Shown here piece after piece: positions 53,553-63,287 of a stretch of DNA of 64,000 nucleotides. The first letter of the stretch is position 1, and every line of letters begins with the position of its first letter. Under the pieces are notes generated by a model. It had not been told where the DNA came from. It saw nothing but the letters and a program-made list of their open reading frames with translations, and made no database searches. Source of the stretch: Phytophthora sp. 'mugwort' (taxonomy: Eukaryota; Oomycota; Peronosporomycetes; Peronosporales; Peronosporaceae); assembly GCA_033558025.1 (NCBI GenBank), contig JAUCEF010000014.1:3906001-3970000 (forward strand), written 5' to 3'. Made by a program: the position numbers and the translations under genes.

Positions 53553-55275
53553 CAAATACAACGTTTTGGCTATTTACTCCGACAATCTTAAGACTTTGCG
53601 CGCTAAAGAAATTAAAAGCGAAGCGCTACACTATAGCACCTTCAACATTGCGTCTGAGTTGAGTACGAACGAAATCGCACAGACGCGTGAATACATGTAC
53701 ATGTAGATGCCCACTAAATCTTTTAGTGCGGGATGGTATACCGGTATCAGTTTTTCATTAACCACGTTCATTAACCCTTCAAGTACGGACATCCAAAAGG
53801 AGTAAGTGCCTGCTCAATCTTAGCCGCTGCACTCGAATGCGTTCCATTGACGGTTTTAGCTAGTGTTTTTGACCTTACCCGTCTGCAGAGATGAGAGCGG
53901 CTATTATACTACTTCATTTTGAGTAAGATTTGTTGAAGGCGCTTTAGGTCGGAAAATGAAATTTACTACTGGATTGAAAATCCAGAGAACAGGTACAGTA
54001 GATCACTACTTCAAAGTAGTAAAGTTCAGTTTGGATGCGTTATTCATTCACGCATATTCCATTAAAAGGGAAAATGCGGATATACCCCTGGTACAATGCA
54101 GTTAGCAAGAATCGCACCTCTGCAGAAAAATCTGGGGGTAAGACTACATGTATATAAGCTAGCGTACGGATCGAGCTGCGAATACAATTAACACGGTACT
54201 GTGGCCGAGTTGGGGTCTTGGATTCCTAAGGAAACAAAGAAATAAAAAGAGGCCTCCACGCCTATTTTTTTACTTGCATTTTACATGCATCCGCCTCCGA
54301 TCCGCAATATTCGGAAATTTGATCCAGTTATGATAGAAGAAATAAATAAAAAAATAAGAATAAATTTACAGATTGTACCTAATTTATCCGTTGAGGGTCT
54401 ATTTGTTATTCCCAGTATAAATCTGTAGGCAATGTTACCTGTGCTGACATTCAATATGTTACCTGAAGTTAATCAAATTGTGGAAATCTACATGTAGCAC
54501 AGTTAATAATAACATGCCTGGTGCACAAAACGTTTCCGCTCTGATGCGGCATGGTTTTGCTCAACATCTCCATCGTATGCAACATCACATGCAGGTTCTA
54601 GGTTAGGTGTAAGTTGCTATGCTCTGGGCTGTGTGGTAGGTCAGGGTAAACAACTCAACTACAACCATAAAACCAGTCTAATTCGTGGATTTCATTAAAA
54701 GAGCTGGCTATGCGTTCTTATTTAAAAGTTACAATGCGAACACAGTATTGATGTATTACTAGCATAGTTTTTTATGGTGTGGCTGCAGCGTTCGGCAAAA
54801 ACAATATCAATAACTACGTTCGTAAATAGATACATTAGTAAGTAAATCTCTCTCGACCAAGTTGCAAACATTTGATAAACTTGACGTGTCGGGTCGATAA
54901 GATGTATGAGGAGAAAGTAAGACACAAAACCCGCGAGCGCAAAAGCAACAGTGGGCACGATGCCCTACAGTATATGTAACTATCGGATCTACACTCCATT
55001 GTTATCTGGCAGGATCTTCCCGTAACGAATGCCGAACGCACAATCGAGGAACTTTATCCAGGCTATATCTACCGCGATCCCCCATCCTTTGCGTATGATG
55101 AATGCGCTGCCTAATGAGGGTTTAATATGTATGACTTTGCGAAGAATGGAAAGCTCATGATGCATTATTGAGTGAACACTAAGCACCAAAAAAAACAGCC
55201 CGGTCTCTGTCCACGCGACACTCATCAATCTTTGTTCGTCCACATTGAGGGGATGTCACGCTATTTTCCCTCCTT
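53553..55275. other. Intergenic, no gene seen
   Basis: AT-rich spacer. A tRNA-like internal A box (TGGCCGAGTTGG, 54202-54213) is present but no cloverleaf or B box follows; it could be a decayed tRNA-derived SINE. ACATGTACATGTAG-type words recur (about 53695 and 54148). Confidence 0.45.
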
Positions 55276-55415
55276 TCACTATTACTTTCTCTTCAATGCC
55301 CATGCCCTCCCTCCCTACTACTTTGCAATCCTCCGCGTCGATATCCGCGTCAGTCAGTCTCCAATCTGCCAAGCAGTCAACAGATCATCTTTTCTCCTAT
55401 ATAGCCCCATATCCA

Positions 55416-57023
55416 ATGGTGCGCTTCACTTCCCTCTCCTCGCTACAGAAGCGCGTGAACCGCGTGCTCGTCGTCGGGTCTCTCGAGACTTTGCAGACTC
55501 AGGGCGCAGCCGACAGCTTCCTGCAGCAGACGCTGGTCTCTGCCTCGTCCCGCGCCGTCAAGTTCTCGTCAGGCGCCAACCCCGTGCTGCTGCAGCATGC
55601 ATTGGACACTCTGAGTCCCAGTGCGGACAGTGGCGCAACGTCGGAGCTGCTTCTAGCCCATGAGACGGGTGCTGACGCTCTCCACGTGACGCTGCACGCG
55701 CTACCCACGCAGGTCTCGCGCTCCAACAGCTTGGCGCGTCCGCACTCCATCGCGTCGTTCGTCAAGGGCCACAACAAGCTGGTGGCCAAGAGAGGAGAAG
55801 AGGGCAGCAATGACGAAGCGGTACTCGTGGTGCTGATGCTCCCGGGCCACACGGATACGTGGTTCGCTGCTGGAGCGGCCGTGGCCCGTGCCGCGCCGCT
55901 GTACGAGCACAAGCTTAAGAGAACCAATGCCCTTCCAGCTACTGACAAGTCCCAGACCGAAGCAGACAACCTCGAGGTGGTGTACCAGACCCCATTGACC
56001 AATGAAGAGACGACGCTGGTTCAGCACACGGCCAATGCTATTCAGCTGGCCACGAGACTTGTCGATGCCCCCGCCAACGAACTGCACTCGGACGCGTTCA
56101 TTGCGGAGGCCCGTGCTGTGGCGCAGCGGACCAACTCCAAGATTACGGTCATTCAGGGTGAAGAATTGCGTGAGAAGGGATTTGGAGGCATCTATGGAGT
56201 CGGCAAGGCTGCGGCGCACAAGCCTGCGCTCGTGTGCTTGAGTCATGTGCCCGAAGAAGCTGCAGAGGACGCCAAAAGTATTGCTATGGTGGGCAAGGGC
56301 ATCATCTTCGATACGGGAGGTCTGTCCATCAAGACTGGCGGCATCATGGTTGGTATGAAGCGCGACATGGGCGGGGCGGCGTCTCTGCTCGCGGCATTTG
56401 AAACTGCGTGTCACGCTAAGAACACGACGGACAAAACCCCGCTCCATGTGGTGCTCTGCATTGCGGAAAACTCGGTAGGCCCAGACTCGACGCGTGTAGA
56501 TGACGTGCTCGTGATGTACTCGGGTAAGACCGTGGAGGTGAACAATACGGACGCTGAAGGTCGTCTGGTGCTGGGTGACGGTGTCGCGTATGCTGTCAAA
56601 CACCTGAATCCGAAAGTGGTCGTGGATATGGCCACGCTGACGGGTGCGCAGGGTATTTCGACGGGCAACCGCATTGGCGCGATCTATACGAACGACGGTG
56701 ATCTCGAGAACCTCGCTGTCAAGGCCGGTAAGATCTCTGGTGACCTGGTGCACCCCATGCCGTACGCTCCGGAGTTCCACCGCCCTGAGTTCAAAAGTAC
56801 CATCGCTGACATGAAGAACTCGGTCAAGAATCGCGCCAATGCGCAGGTGTCGTGCGCTGGACAATTCATCGCGAACCACCTGGGCGACTTCGAGCAGACA
56901 GGCAAGTGGCTGCATGTAGACATGGCCTTCCCCGTGTTCACAGGCGACGACGAGCGATCGACTGGCTTCGGTGTTGCCTTCATCCAATCGTTGTTGAAGG
57001 AGATCGATGTTGCGGGCTGGTAA
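55416..57023 (+). CDS. M17 aminopeptidase, NPEPL1-like
   Basis: A 535-residue cytosolic metallo-aminopeptidase of family M17 (leucyl aminopeptidase), closest in motif pattern to NPEPL1. The catalytic C-terminal domain has VGKGIIFDTGGLSIK (K294, D299), MKRDMGGAASLLAAF, SVGPDSTR, NNTDAEGRLVLGDGVAYA (metal-binding D379 and E381, catalytic R383) and DMATLTGAQG. The two metal ions are bound by K, D, D, E residues, all present. The frame is open further upstream, but ATG 55416 (MVRFTSLSSLQ) gives the expected family length (about 520). A TCACT initiator-like site lies at 55276. It removes N-terminal residues from peptides. Confidence 0.93.
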   Translation: MVRFTSLSSLQKRVNRVLVVGSLETLQTQGAADSFLQQTLVSASSRAVKFSSGANPVLLQHALDTLSPSADSGATSELLLAHETGADALHVTLHALPTQVSRSNSLARPHSIASFVKGHNKLVAKRGEEGSNDEAVLVVLMLPGHTDTWFAAGAAVARAAPLYEHKLKRTNALPATDKSQTEADNLEVVYQTPLTNEETTLVQHTANAIQLATRLVDAPANELHSDAFIAEARAVAQRTNSKITVIQGEELREKGFGGIYGVGKAAAHKPALVCLSHVPEEAAEDAKSIAMVGKGIIFDTGGLSIKTGGIMVGMKRDMGGAASLLAAFETACHAKNTTDKTPLHVVLCIAENSVGPDSTRVDDVLVMYSGKTVEVNNTDAEGRLVLGDGVAYAVKHLNPKVVVDMATLTGAQGISTGNRIGAIYTNDGDLENLAVKAGKISGDLVHPMPYAPEFHRPEFKSTIADMKNSVKNRANAQVSCAGQFIANHLGDFEQTGKWLHVDMAFPVFTGDDERSTGFGVAFIQSLLKEIDVAGW

Positions 57024-57649
57024 ACTTTGAGCTAATTGTCGGTAGGGCAGGTATTATATTAATACCAACTGATAACCGTCGTGCAAATCGTGACTGTAGA
57101 AGTTCGAAAAAACATTTTTGTCATGTATGCATTACTACCGTAATAGTACAGTACTACGTACTGTAGCACAAGTCGTGTTTGCCCCGAAACTAATTCTTCG
57201 ACACAAAATACTTTTTCAATAGTATAATCTCCTTGTAAAACTGTGCATGGGTACGATACTTACCGATTGAGCACTACAACGTACAAATGCCAGCGGTGGC
57301 ACCGGTGCGCACTAAGTTTACGTTATCGTCACTTGCCACACGTGTCCAATTTCGAGAAGCGGCAAATAATTTATGAATTCCGAAAAATATAGTCCAAAAT
57401 GTCTAATGAAAATAACTGGCCTATCTTTCAAGCGAATAATTTTTTGTTTCGGGTATTATTAGGAATAAATTGGTAACCGTGCTTTTTTCCTGAATTCCCG
57501 GCCACAATTATGTGCGATTTGATTGCGAATCATGTTTTAACTTGAGCCCAATATGCTCTCGAACATTCGCGACTCCATTTCGAACGTCCCAAACTGTCGC
57601 AGTTCACCCTCGGTAATCGATCCACACCGCTAGCCCACTTCAACGTCTC
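57024..57649. other. Intergenic, no gene seen
   Basis: A spacer of about 625 bp between the aminopeptidase gene and the BAG-HSP20 gene. No coding features. Confidence 0.5.
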
Positions 57650-57666
57650 CCATTATTCAATTTGCC
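57650..57666 (+). promoter_or_regulatory. Inr+FPR core promoter, BAG-HSP20 gene
   Basis: CCATTATTCAATTTGCC, 66-82 bp before the ATG at 57732. It matches the copy C oxidoreductase motif TCATTCCTCAATTTGCC at 14 of 17 positions, including the full CAATTTGCC flank. Confidence 0.6.
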
Positions 57667-57731
57667 AAGTGACAAACAGATTAACAACAAGAACAAGCAA
57701 CAAACCCTGATTCAGCAACACAGACACAGCA

Positions 57732-58856
57732 ATGGAGGCCCAGACATCTCACGAGAAGAGCCGCCTGCAGACCATCGAGCACAAGGTCCAGGACGTGCAG
57801 GACAAGCTCAACATGAAGCTGCCGGCGCAGTACCGGCATGTGGCCGCCAGGGTATGCGGCAACAAGTGGCGACTGCAGACGCTTAAGCCGCAAGATGCTG
57901 CGGCCGTCGTCAAGAAGATGCGCCTGGAGCTTGGCGCCTTTGACTACCGCGTTAAGGAGCAGGCGGAGCTGCTCACGCGGTACCTCATTGAGCTGGACGG
58001 CGTCCTCAGCTACGGCGACGCCGACATCAAGAGGGAGCGCAAGGCGCTGGTGGTGTTCGTGCAGAAGTTGCTGCTCCAGGCCGACGCTTTCAAGGAGCGC
58101 AGCGCCAAGCTGAAGCAGTTTGGAGAGAGAACGCTCAATGGATTCGAGGATCAGACACTTGCTCCCTCGACGCCCAGTGATAGCGGCTCCGAGTCCGATG
58201 ATATGCACGTGAAGGCTCTGTTCGAGGAGAGCGAAGAGGAGGAGGAGGACAGTGAGTCCGAGGCAGAAGAGGAAGAGCAGGAGGAAGCAGTTCAAGACGA
58301 AGATACTGAGAAGCCGATGGACGTCAAGGAGGACGAGTCCATGGAACCCCAGGCAGAGTCTGACGTTGAAGCTGAAGACGAGGACGGGGAGGAAGAGGAA
58401 GGCATCGCTCCTCCGCAGAAGAAGTCACCACGACTCCAGCCGTCTTCGAGCCCACAAGACTTGGACATCGACGTTAACTCGCTGCCCGTGTGGCGGCCGT
58501 ACTACCAGCTTCAGCGCCGCCAAGACGGTATCTATCTCATTGCGCGTCTGAACAACATTGACCCACAAAACGTGCGCGTGCAGTGGAACGAACTTAATGG
58601 CGTACTTCGTATCAGCGGCTTCCGCCTACCTACGCAGAAGGACATTATGATGTCGCGTCTCAGCGGTGCGCCGACCTTCGGCCGCTTTGAGATCGCCGAG
58701 CAATTTCCGCGGAATATGCTCGACATGGAGGAAGCCACACAGCAGATTTTCGAGGACGGTACCCTGCAGATCCGCATGCCGTACCACGTAGTGCGGCACC
58801 CATTACGATACCGTCCGGCATCGCTCTTCCAGCCGCAGGACTGCTTTGTCTGGTAA
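57732..58856 (+). CDS. BAG domain-HSP20 (alpha-crystallin) fusion
   Basis: 374 residues, single exon. Residues about 55-125 form a helical BAG-like domain (EQAELLTRYLIELDGVLSY, KRERKALVVFVQKLL), which in other proteins contacts the HSP70 ATPase domain as nucleotide-exchange factor. An acidic Glu/Asp/Ser linker covers 150-226. Residues about 255-355 read as an alpha-crystallin/HSP20 fold (YYQLQRRQDGIYLIARLNNI, GVLRISGFRLP, FEIAEQFPRNM, DGTLQIRMP, equivalent to the family GxLxVxxPK). The C-terminal tail has no IxI anchor. Joining an HSP70 co-chaperone to a holdase-type fold suggests substrate handover. The BAG call depends on pattern, not on a search. Confidence 0.75.
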   Translation: MEAQTSHEKSRLQTIEHKVQDVQDKLNMKLPAQYRHVAARVCGNKWRLQTLKPQDAAAVVKKMRLELGAFDYRVKEQAELLTRYLIELDGVLSYGDADIKRERKALVVFVQKLLLQADAFKERSAKLKQFGERTLNGFEDQTLAPSTPSDSGSESDDMHVKALFEESEEEEEDSESEAEEEEQEEAVQDEDTEKPMDVKEDESMEPQAESDVEAEDEDGEEEEGIAPPQKKSPRLQPSSSPQDLDIDVNSLPVWRPYYQLQRRQDGIYLIARLNNIDPQNVRVQWNELNGVLRISGFRLPTQKDIMMSRLSGAPTFGRFEIAEQFPRNMLDMEEATQQIFEDGTLQIRMPYHVVRHPLRYRPASLFQPQDCFVW

Positions 58857-59129
58857 ACGAACAGAGTGCATGAGCTGGATCTGTACAATAGAATAGGTAT
58901 TTCGTTGGTATTCCTTAGCGATAACTAAACTAGGAGTCCTAATATTGAAGAATATCGTTTAAGTTTGCACAATAACGCTGAGATAGATAGGAATTCAGGC
59001 TTGCAAGGCAATGTCTAAAGACGACCGCACCCAAATTGCCACGGCAGCATACTCACGGCCTATCCACAGTTAGATCGGAATTACCCTCTAGACCGCATTT
59101 GCAGTATAATTTGACTTGAGGTTTTAGAG
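58857..59129. other. Convergent 3' intergenic, no gene seen
   Basis: A short spacer between convergent genes. The sequence immediately left of 59191 contains the vestige of the nicotinamidase second exon. Confidence 0.4.
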
Positions 59130-59970
59130 GGGCACAGCAGATTATAGACAAGCGAAGGTCAAAGTCGTGCTACACGCTGAAGTGATTTGATCAACGCCGT
59201 GTTAAGGCTGCAAGTACGGCGAAAATATCGTCAGCTTTATCCAAACTCAGGATGAACATCTTTCTTACCTGTGTAGAGGGGTCGTACGGCAGCTCGTACT
59301 CTGCCTTCAATGCCGAATAGTGTTCTGTGAACGGGTTGCTACCCTTCATGACGTACTGAATCGGCTTGAGCGATGTATTCGTCCACTCCAACGCGGATGC
59401 CAGCACATTCGGGACAATATTATGCCCCGGTGAGCCAATGAGGCAGTGTTCGGGCCAAATGGCCAACGTGAACTTGCCACTCGTCTCGAGCGATTGTGTG
59501 TACGCAAAAACGTAGTCGTTCAAACGGGAATCACGCGGTTTCCAGACCCCGTTCTTAATATCCTTGGACGAGATTGTCGTAAACGGCTGGGGGGAACCGC
59601 CAGCGTCGTTCTCCCGGAAAATACCATGCACAATGTGATATCTCTGGTATGAGTCCATCGTCAGCACAACTTGGGACAACTCGGACGTGTGGTTAGAAAA
59701 TGAAGCTGCAATTCTGGCAGCGTCTTCTTTGGCGGTTGGGATTGCCAGTGAGCCCCCAGGGTGGAGACTCACTTGCAGGTCAATGACAAGGATCTTCAAT
59801 CCACCCGAAGGGATGGATCCGGCTTTCTTTGCATCGTCAACCACGTCGTGCTTGAACAAGTCGTTATAAACTGCTTCGAAGGTCGACGGGATGACTGCAG
59901 GAGGAATGACCGCCAGTGAAGGGACCAGCACTAAAGCTAGACACGTCATGATTTTAGTGATCGTAGTCAT
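59130..59970 (-). pseudogene. Secreted nicotinamidase-like gene, truncated
   Basis: Isochorismatase/nicotinamidase fold with a signal peptide (IMTCLALVLVPSLAVIPP, 7-24). Visible: catalytic D64 in LVIDLQVSLHPGGSLA, metal-site D106, H112 and H115 (MDSYQRYHIVH), WPEHCLIGSPG, and catalytic K209 in VMKGSNPFTEHYSA. The catalytic Cys is missing. The frame reads through a GTAAGA donor (after PSTQ) to a stop at 59191. The piece after an ACTTGCAG acceptor, LNTALIKSLQRVARL, matches the expected continuation but is out of frame by one and meets a stop at about 59150. No SHC-type motif follows. It is therefore a 3'-truncated gene, or an odd secreted protein without hydrolase activity. Confidence 0.65.
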
Positions 59971-60239
59971 GACTTGCTGTGTGTCGGGTAAATCTAAGAC
60001 TGTGCCAACCAGTCAGCCAAGGTGAAATCTCCCATGTCGCCTTTTGAGATCACGTGCAGCCGCACAATCTTTGGGATGCAGCACCAAGCGATAAAGAAGG
60101 AATGAGGCCAAGTTGAGGAAATAGAATCAGATTGCACTTAACACTTGACTAATGTGCTAGTTCAGGGACGACTACTGCGTTTCGCCTCACTTTTAAATCT
60201 ACATGTGAGTTTGTTGGTCTTTTGGAGGGTTTGGGAGGA
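59971..60239. other. Short intergenic, no gene seen
   Basis: Promoter side of the nicotinamidase-like gene. No clear Inr+FPR motif; TTTCACCTTGG (minus strand, about 60024) is a weak candidate. Confidence 0.3.
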
Positions 60240-60824
60240 TCAGTTGGTCATCTCGACGAGGAGAGCGAGCGCATTCGCCGCAATGATCGACAGGATGATG
60301 CCGCTGGGTAGTTCCGTCGACGTCGAGCTACTGGGAACGTTCTCCCCGTCGGCCATATTGATATTACCACCGACTGTACCTTCCAGGTCGCCATTCGCGC
60401 TGGAAGTCGAGCCAACAACGTGGTCGAACGCAGTGGAAGCTTCAGTCTCGTTGCTCATCGAAGGAGAAGGCGTGAAGGGGGATCCAACGTCATTGAGCGG
60501 GATGTCTGGTCCACTGGCAGCATCCCTTTCACGTTCAATCACGCTCGACCAATTCGAGTAGAAAGGCGATTCACTGCTCAAGGACCCATGAGCCACCAGA
60601 GCGTCGACAAAAGCCCCAAACTTGGAGAAATCTTCGGTCTCAAGGTCGTCCTTCAGTATCGGTGCGGCCACTTTGGCTAGAAACTCGGTCGCCGCCGGGT
60701 CAGACTCGTTTTCTTCGCGTTGGAGATGACGTTCACGTGGGTTTGAACGCTGCAGGACGACGAGCGCACCGGCTTCCATTGACATCCAGAACAGAAGAGC
60801 GACGAAGCGGCAAAATACGTTCAT
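60240..60824 (-). CDS. Secreted, probably GPI-anchored protein
   Basis: 194 residues. The N-terminal signal peptide is FCRFVALLFWMSMEAGALVV (about 4-23). A basic-acidic stretch follows, RERHLQREENES (about 31-42). The middle has a folded-looking segment (EDFSKFGAFVDALVAHGSL), then a Ser/Thr/Asn-rich region with N-glycosylation sites (NWSS, MSNETE). The C-terminus is a Ser/Thr-rich stretch and a hydrophobic tail (SGIILSIIAANALALLVEMT), the usual GPI-attachment signal. It should be a cell-surface protein. RHLQ followed by REE recalls an RXLR-EER motif, but the fourth Arg is missing, so effector status is not claimed. I recognise no domain. Confidence 0.7.
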   Translation of the reverse strand: MNVFCRFVALLFWMSMEAGALVVLQRSNPRERHLQREENESDPAATEFLAKVAAPILKDDLETEDFSKFGAFVDALVAHGSLSSESPFYSNWSSVIERERDAASGPDIPLNDVGSPFTPSPSMSNETEASTAFDHVVGSTSSANGDLEGTVGGNINMADGENVPSSSTSTELPSGIILSIIAANALALLVEMTN

Positions 60825-61143
60825 GCTTGAGTGGGTTACTGTACTGTTGTCGTGGAGATGAATTTTCTCAGCTGGTTTTCTGGCCTTGTCGAGGTGCTTG
60901 AGGTCTGGGCGGCTTGTTTGAGAATGAACTCAAGGCTTTCGACAAGCAGCAGCCGCTGCCAATTCTTCAATGTTGAGAAAGGCGGTTAAATTGCAGCAAT
61001 CCACGTTTTCTCCAGTCCAATAGGGAAAAGACCACGGTCGAGACAGGCCACAGAAGTCATGACAAGCTACAAAACGGGTAGAAAATGTTTTTATGAAGCA
61101 GAGATCAAAATACGAATCCCCATTGCTAAATACAAACTTTCGC
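60825..61143. other. Intergenic, no gene seen
   Basis: A 319-bp spacer between two minus-strand genes. It holds the promoter of the secreted protein gene and the 3' flank of oxidoreductase copy C. No motif stands out. Confidence 0.4.
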
Positions 61144-62145
61144 TTACGGGAGCTGCACGACGATCTTGCCGATGTTTTTGTGCGCGTACATGTGGTCAAT
61201 TGCATCTGGGATATGCTCGAGTCCGTGGAACTCTGTGGGGTCTACGCCAGCCAACAATTTGCCCTCCTTAATGAGCTTAAAGAGGTTGGCCATGTGCGTT
61301 GGGATAATGTCGTCGTACGTGCGTAAGAGAAACCCACGTACAGTGATGGCCTTCATGAGCAGCACCTCATTCATTGAGCTGACGGTAAAGGGCGAGCGTG
61401 GGATGTCGCCACGGTACTCCGAGATGTGGCCGAACACGATGATGCGACCCCGAATGGCCATATTGTCGAATACGGTCTTGAACATCTTGCCACCGATGGT
61501 CTCGAAGGCGATATCGATGCCTTTGGGATACTCATTCTTCAACACTTCATCGATTTCCTCCTTATTGTAGTTGATCACGCGATCACAGCCAAGTTTCTTA
61601 AGGTACGTGGCCTTCTCGTCGTTGCTACACGTGCCGATGACGTGGTTGCCGGCCAGTTTGGCGAGCTGCACCACGAACTGGCCAGCGCCACCAGCAGCTG
61701 CCGTCACGAACACCTTCTCGTCGGTCTTGAGCTCGCCACATTCCGTGATGGCAATGGATGCTGAAATGCCGCACACGGTCAAAGGTAGCGCAGCGGAAGA
61801 GAGTTCCGGCAGTTTTTGCACCGAGCCGGCGGGCACCTCGACGTACTCAGCGTAAGCGCCGAACTTGTCGTACACGACGTAGTCGCCCACGTTGACCTCG
61901 GTAACGCCCTGACCGACCTCGATCACGGTGCCGGCCGCGTCCAGACCCGTGCCAAATGGCGGCGGATTCTCGTTGAAGACGCCGTTGGTCACGTTGATGT
62001 CGGTGGCATTCACGCCCAGAAATTTGTTCTTGACCACGATGTGGCCGGCACTGGCCTTAGGCAGCTCCGGGTGCGTCACGATCTCGGTCGCCTCACGGAA
62101 ATTGGTGGACAACTTTGTGCAGAGGAGTTCGCGGTAGCTGGGCAT
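61144..62145 (-). CDS. ZADH2/PTGR3-like MDR oxidoreductase, copy C
   Basis: 333 residues, single exon. Family blocks: NFREATEIVTHPELP, GVNATDINVTNG, PPPFGTGLDAAG, VYDKFGAYAEYVEVP, TAAAGGAGQFVVQLAKLAG, GTCSNDEKATYLKKLGCDR, FETIGGKMF and HKNIGKIVVQLP. The nucleotide-binding AAAGGAGQ loop differs by one residue from copies A and B (AAAGGTGQ). It has no zinc ligands and no intron. It probably reduces quinones or alpha,beta-unsaturated carbonyls with NADPH, in the cytosol. The promoter has the clearest Inr+FPR motif in the window. Confidence 0.93.
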   Translation of the reverse strand: MPSYRELLCTKLSTNFREATEIVTHPELPKASAGHIVVKNKFLGVNATDINVTNGVFNENPPPFGTGLDAAGTVIEVGQGVTEVNVGDYVVYDKFGAYAEYVEVPAGSVQKLPELSSAALPLTVCGISASIAITECGELKTDEKVFVTAAAGGAGQFVVQLAKLAGNHVIGTCSNDEKATYLKKLGCDRVINYNKEEIDEVLKNEYPKGIDIAFETIGGKMFKTVFDNMAIRGRIIVFGHISEYRGDIPRSPFTVSSMNEVLLMKAITVRGFLLRTYDDIIPTHMANLFKLIKEGKLLAGVDPTEFHGLEHIPDAIDHMYAHKNIGKIVVQLP

Positions 62146-62184
62146 GGCTCGTGGTGGGGGATTGGGCGGACTTGTCTACTAGAC

Positions 62185-62201
62185 GGCAAATTGAGGAATG
62201 A
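62185..62201 (-). promoter_or_regulatory. Inr+FPR core promoter, oxidoreductase copy C
   Basis: TCATTCCTCAATTTGCC on the minus strand, 40-56 bp before the ATG at 62145. It agrees with the oomycete Inr plus flanking promoter region and is almost the same as the MFS gene motif. Confidence 0.75.
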
Positions 62202-63287
62202 CTCGGAGTTTTTGATACACTTCATCATGAAGTTCATGGGCATATACGTCGCTCCAACTTTGATGACGCTGTATTTATGTTGCACATTACGAAGATGATC
62301 CAATCGTAGCTTGGAGTCAGAATGATTGGATTGGCTGAATCAAGCAGTTCGAAGATGACGTTGCGGTTTTTAGTCGAGCAATCGCTTCGGACGGCAACAG
62401 TAAATGGCTGAGTGGCAGTCAAATAAAGAGGGCATCCCGCTGTCGGGTACAGCTCTGCTGGTATTTTTCTCTTGGCCGTGCTGTCCGAAAGCGCGGTTGC
62501 ACGTTCATTTGCTTGTCTTCTAAACTGAGGCTATTACTATCTGAAATTTCGCGAAAAGATGCATCGGAATTAAGATGATGTGAACCAGCAAAGAACTAAC
62601 TCAAACGCCTCGACTTCAGAAACGAACTTATTAATCTGTAGCTATATCCATTCTCCGCTGGCTGGACGAACTCACCCATTGATCAGGTGCCAGACTCGAG
62701 AACCACCCTCAGAGAACCCCCACGTCTGCAAGTAAAGTATCATCACTGGCACGTTTCAGCAAAACGATATTGTATTTCGTACTTATTGAAGAAAAATAAT
62801 TGCATTGTTCGGGTTCGGCAGTTTCATTTATGGCGATAGTGATAAATCCTCGAAAATAGTGTCATCAGCCCCATCAGTGACGAATCGGCATGACCATCGT
62901 ATGTCGGACAGGACGTGGGCTTTGTTGCTCTTGACGAGTAATGCGTCTGTCGACGCTGGAATCTCCAGCTGCCAACGCGGCCCCTTTACATGACGTATAC
63001 ACGAGCTTCACACTATACAGACGGGATGCCCAAGGATACCAACATGGATTTAGTCAGCAACTAAAGCGAACCTAATAATACCAACGAATACTCGCCAAAC
63101 TCCATAAATCTAACTCAAGAGTTTGCTGCGACTTTCCAGATACGCTCCTTTACTGCGTTGCACCACCTCTTATAAATTATGAAATGCCAGTGTCAACTCT
63201 TGCCTGGTAACTCGTAGTATCTACACATGTCGTCGCTGCTCCACGTGGAGCAACACGCTGATTAAATAACAACTTTAAAGGGGCCGA
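62202..63287. other. Intergenic, no gene seen
   Basis: About 1.1 kb. No supportable coding sequence. The right end is the 3' flank of the zinc-repeat gene. Confidence 0.5.

Noticed and set aside
55701..56987. 428-residue minus-strand frame
   Set aside because: Antisense shadow of the M17 aminopeptidase; rich in His/Arg from complement codons and without any motif.
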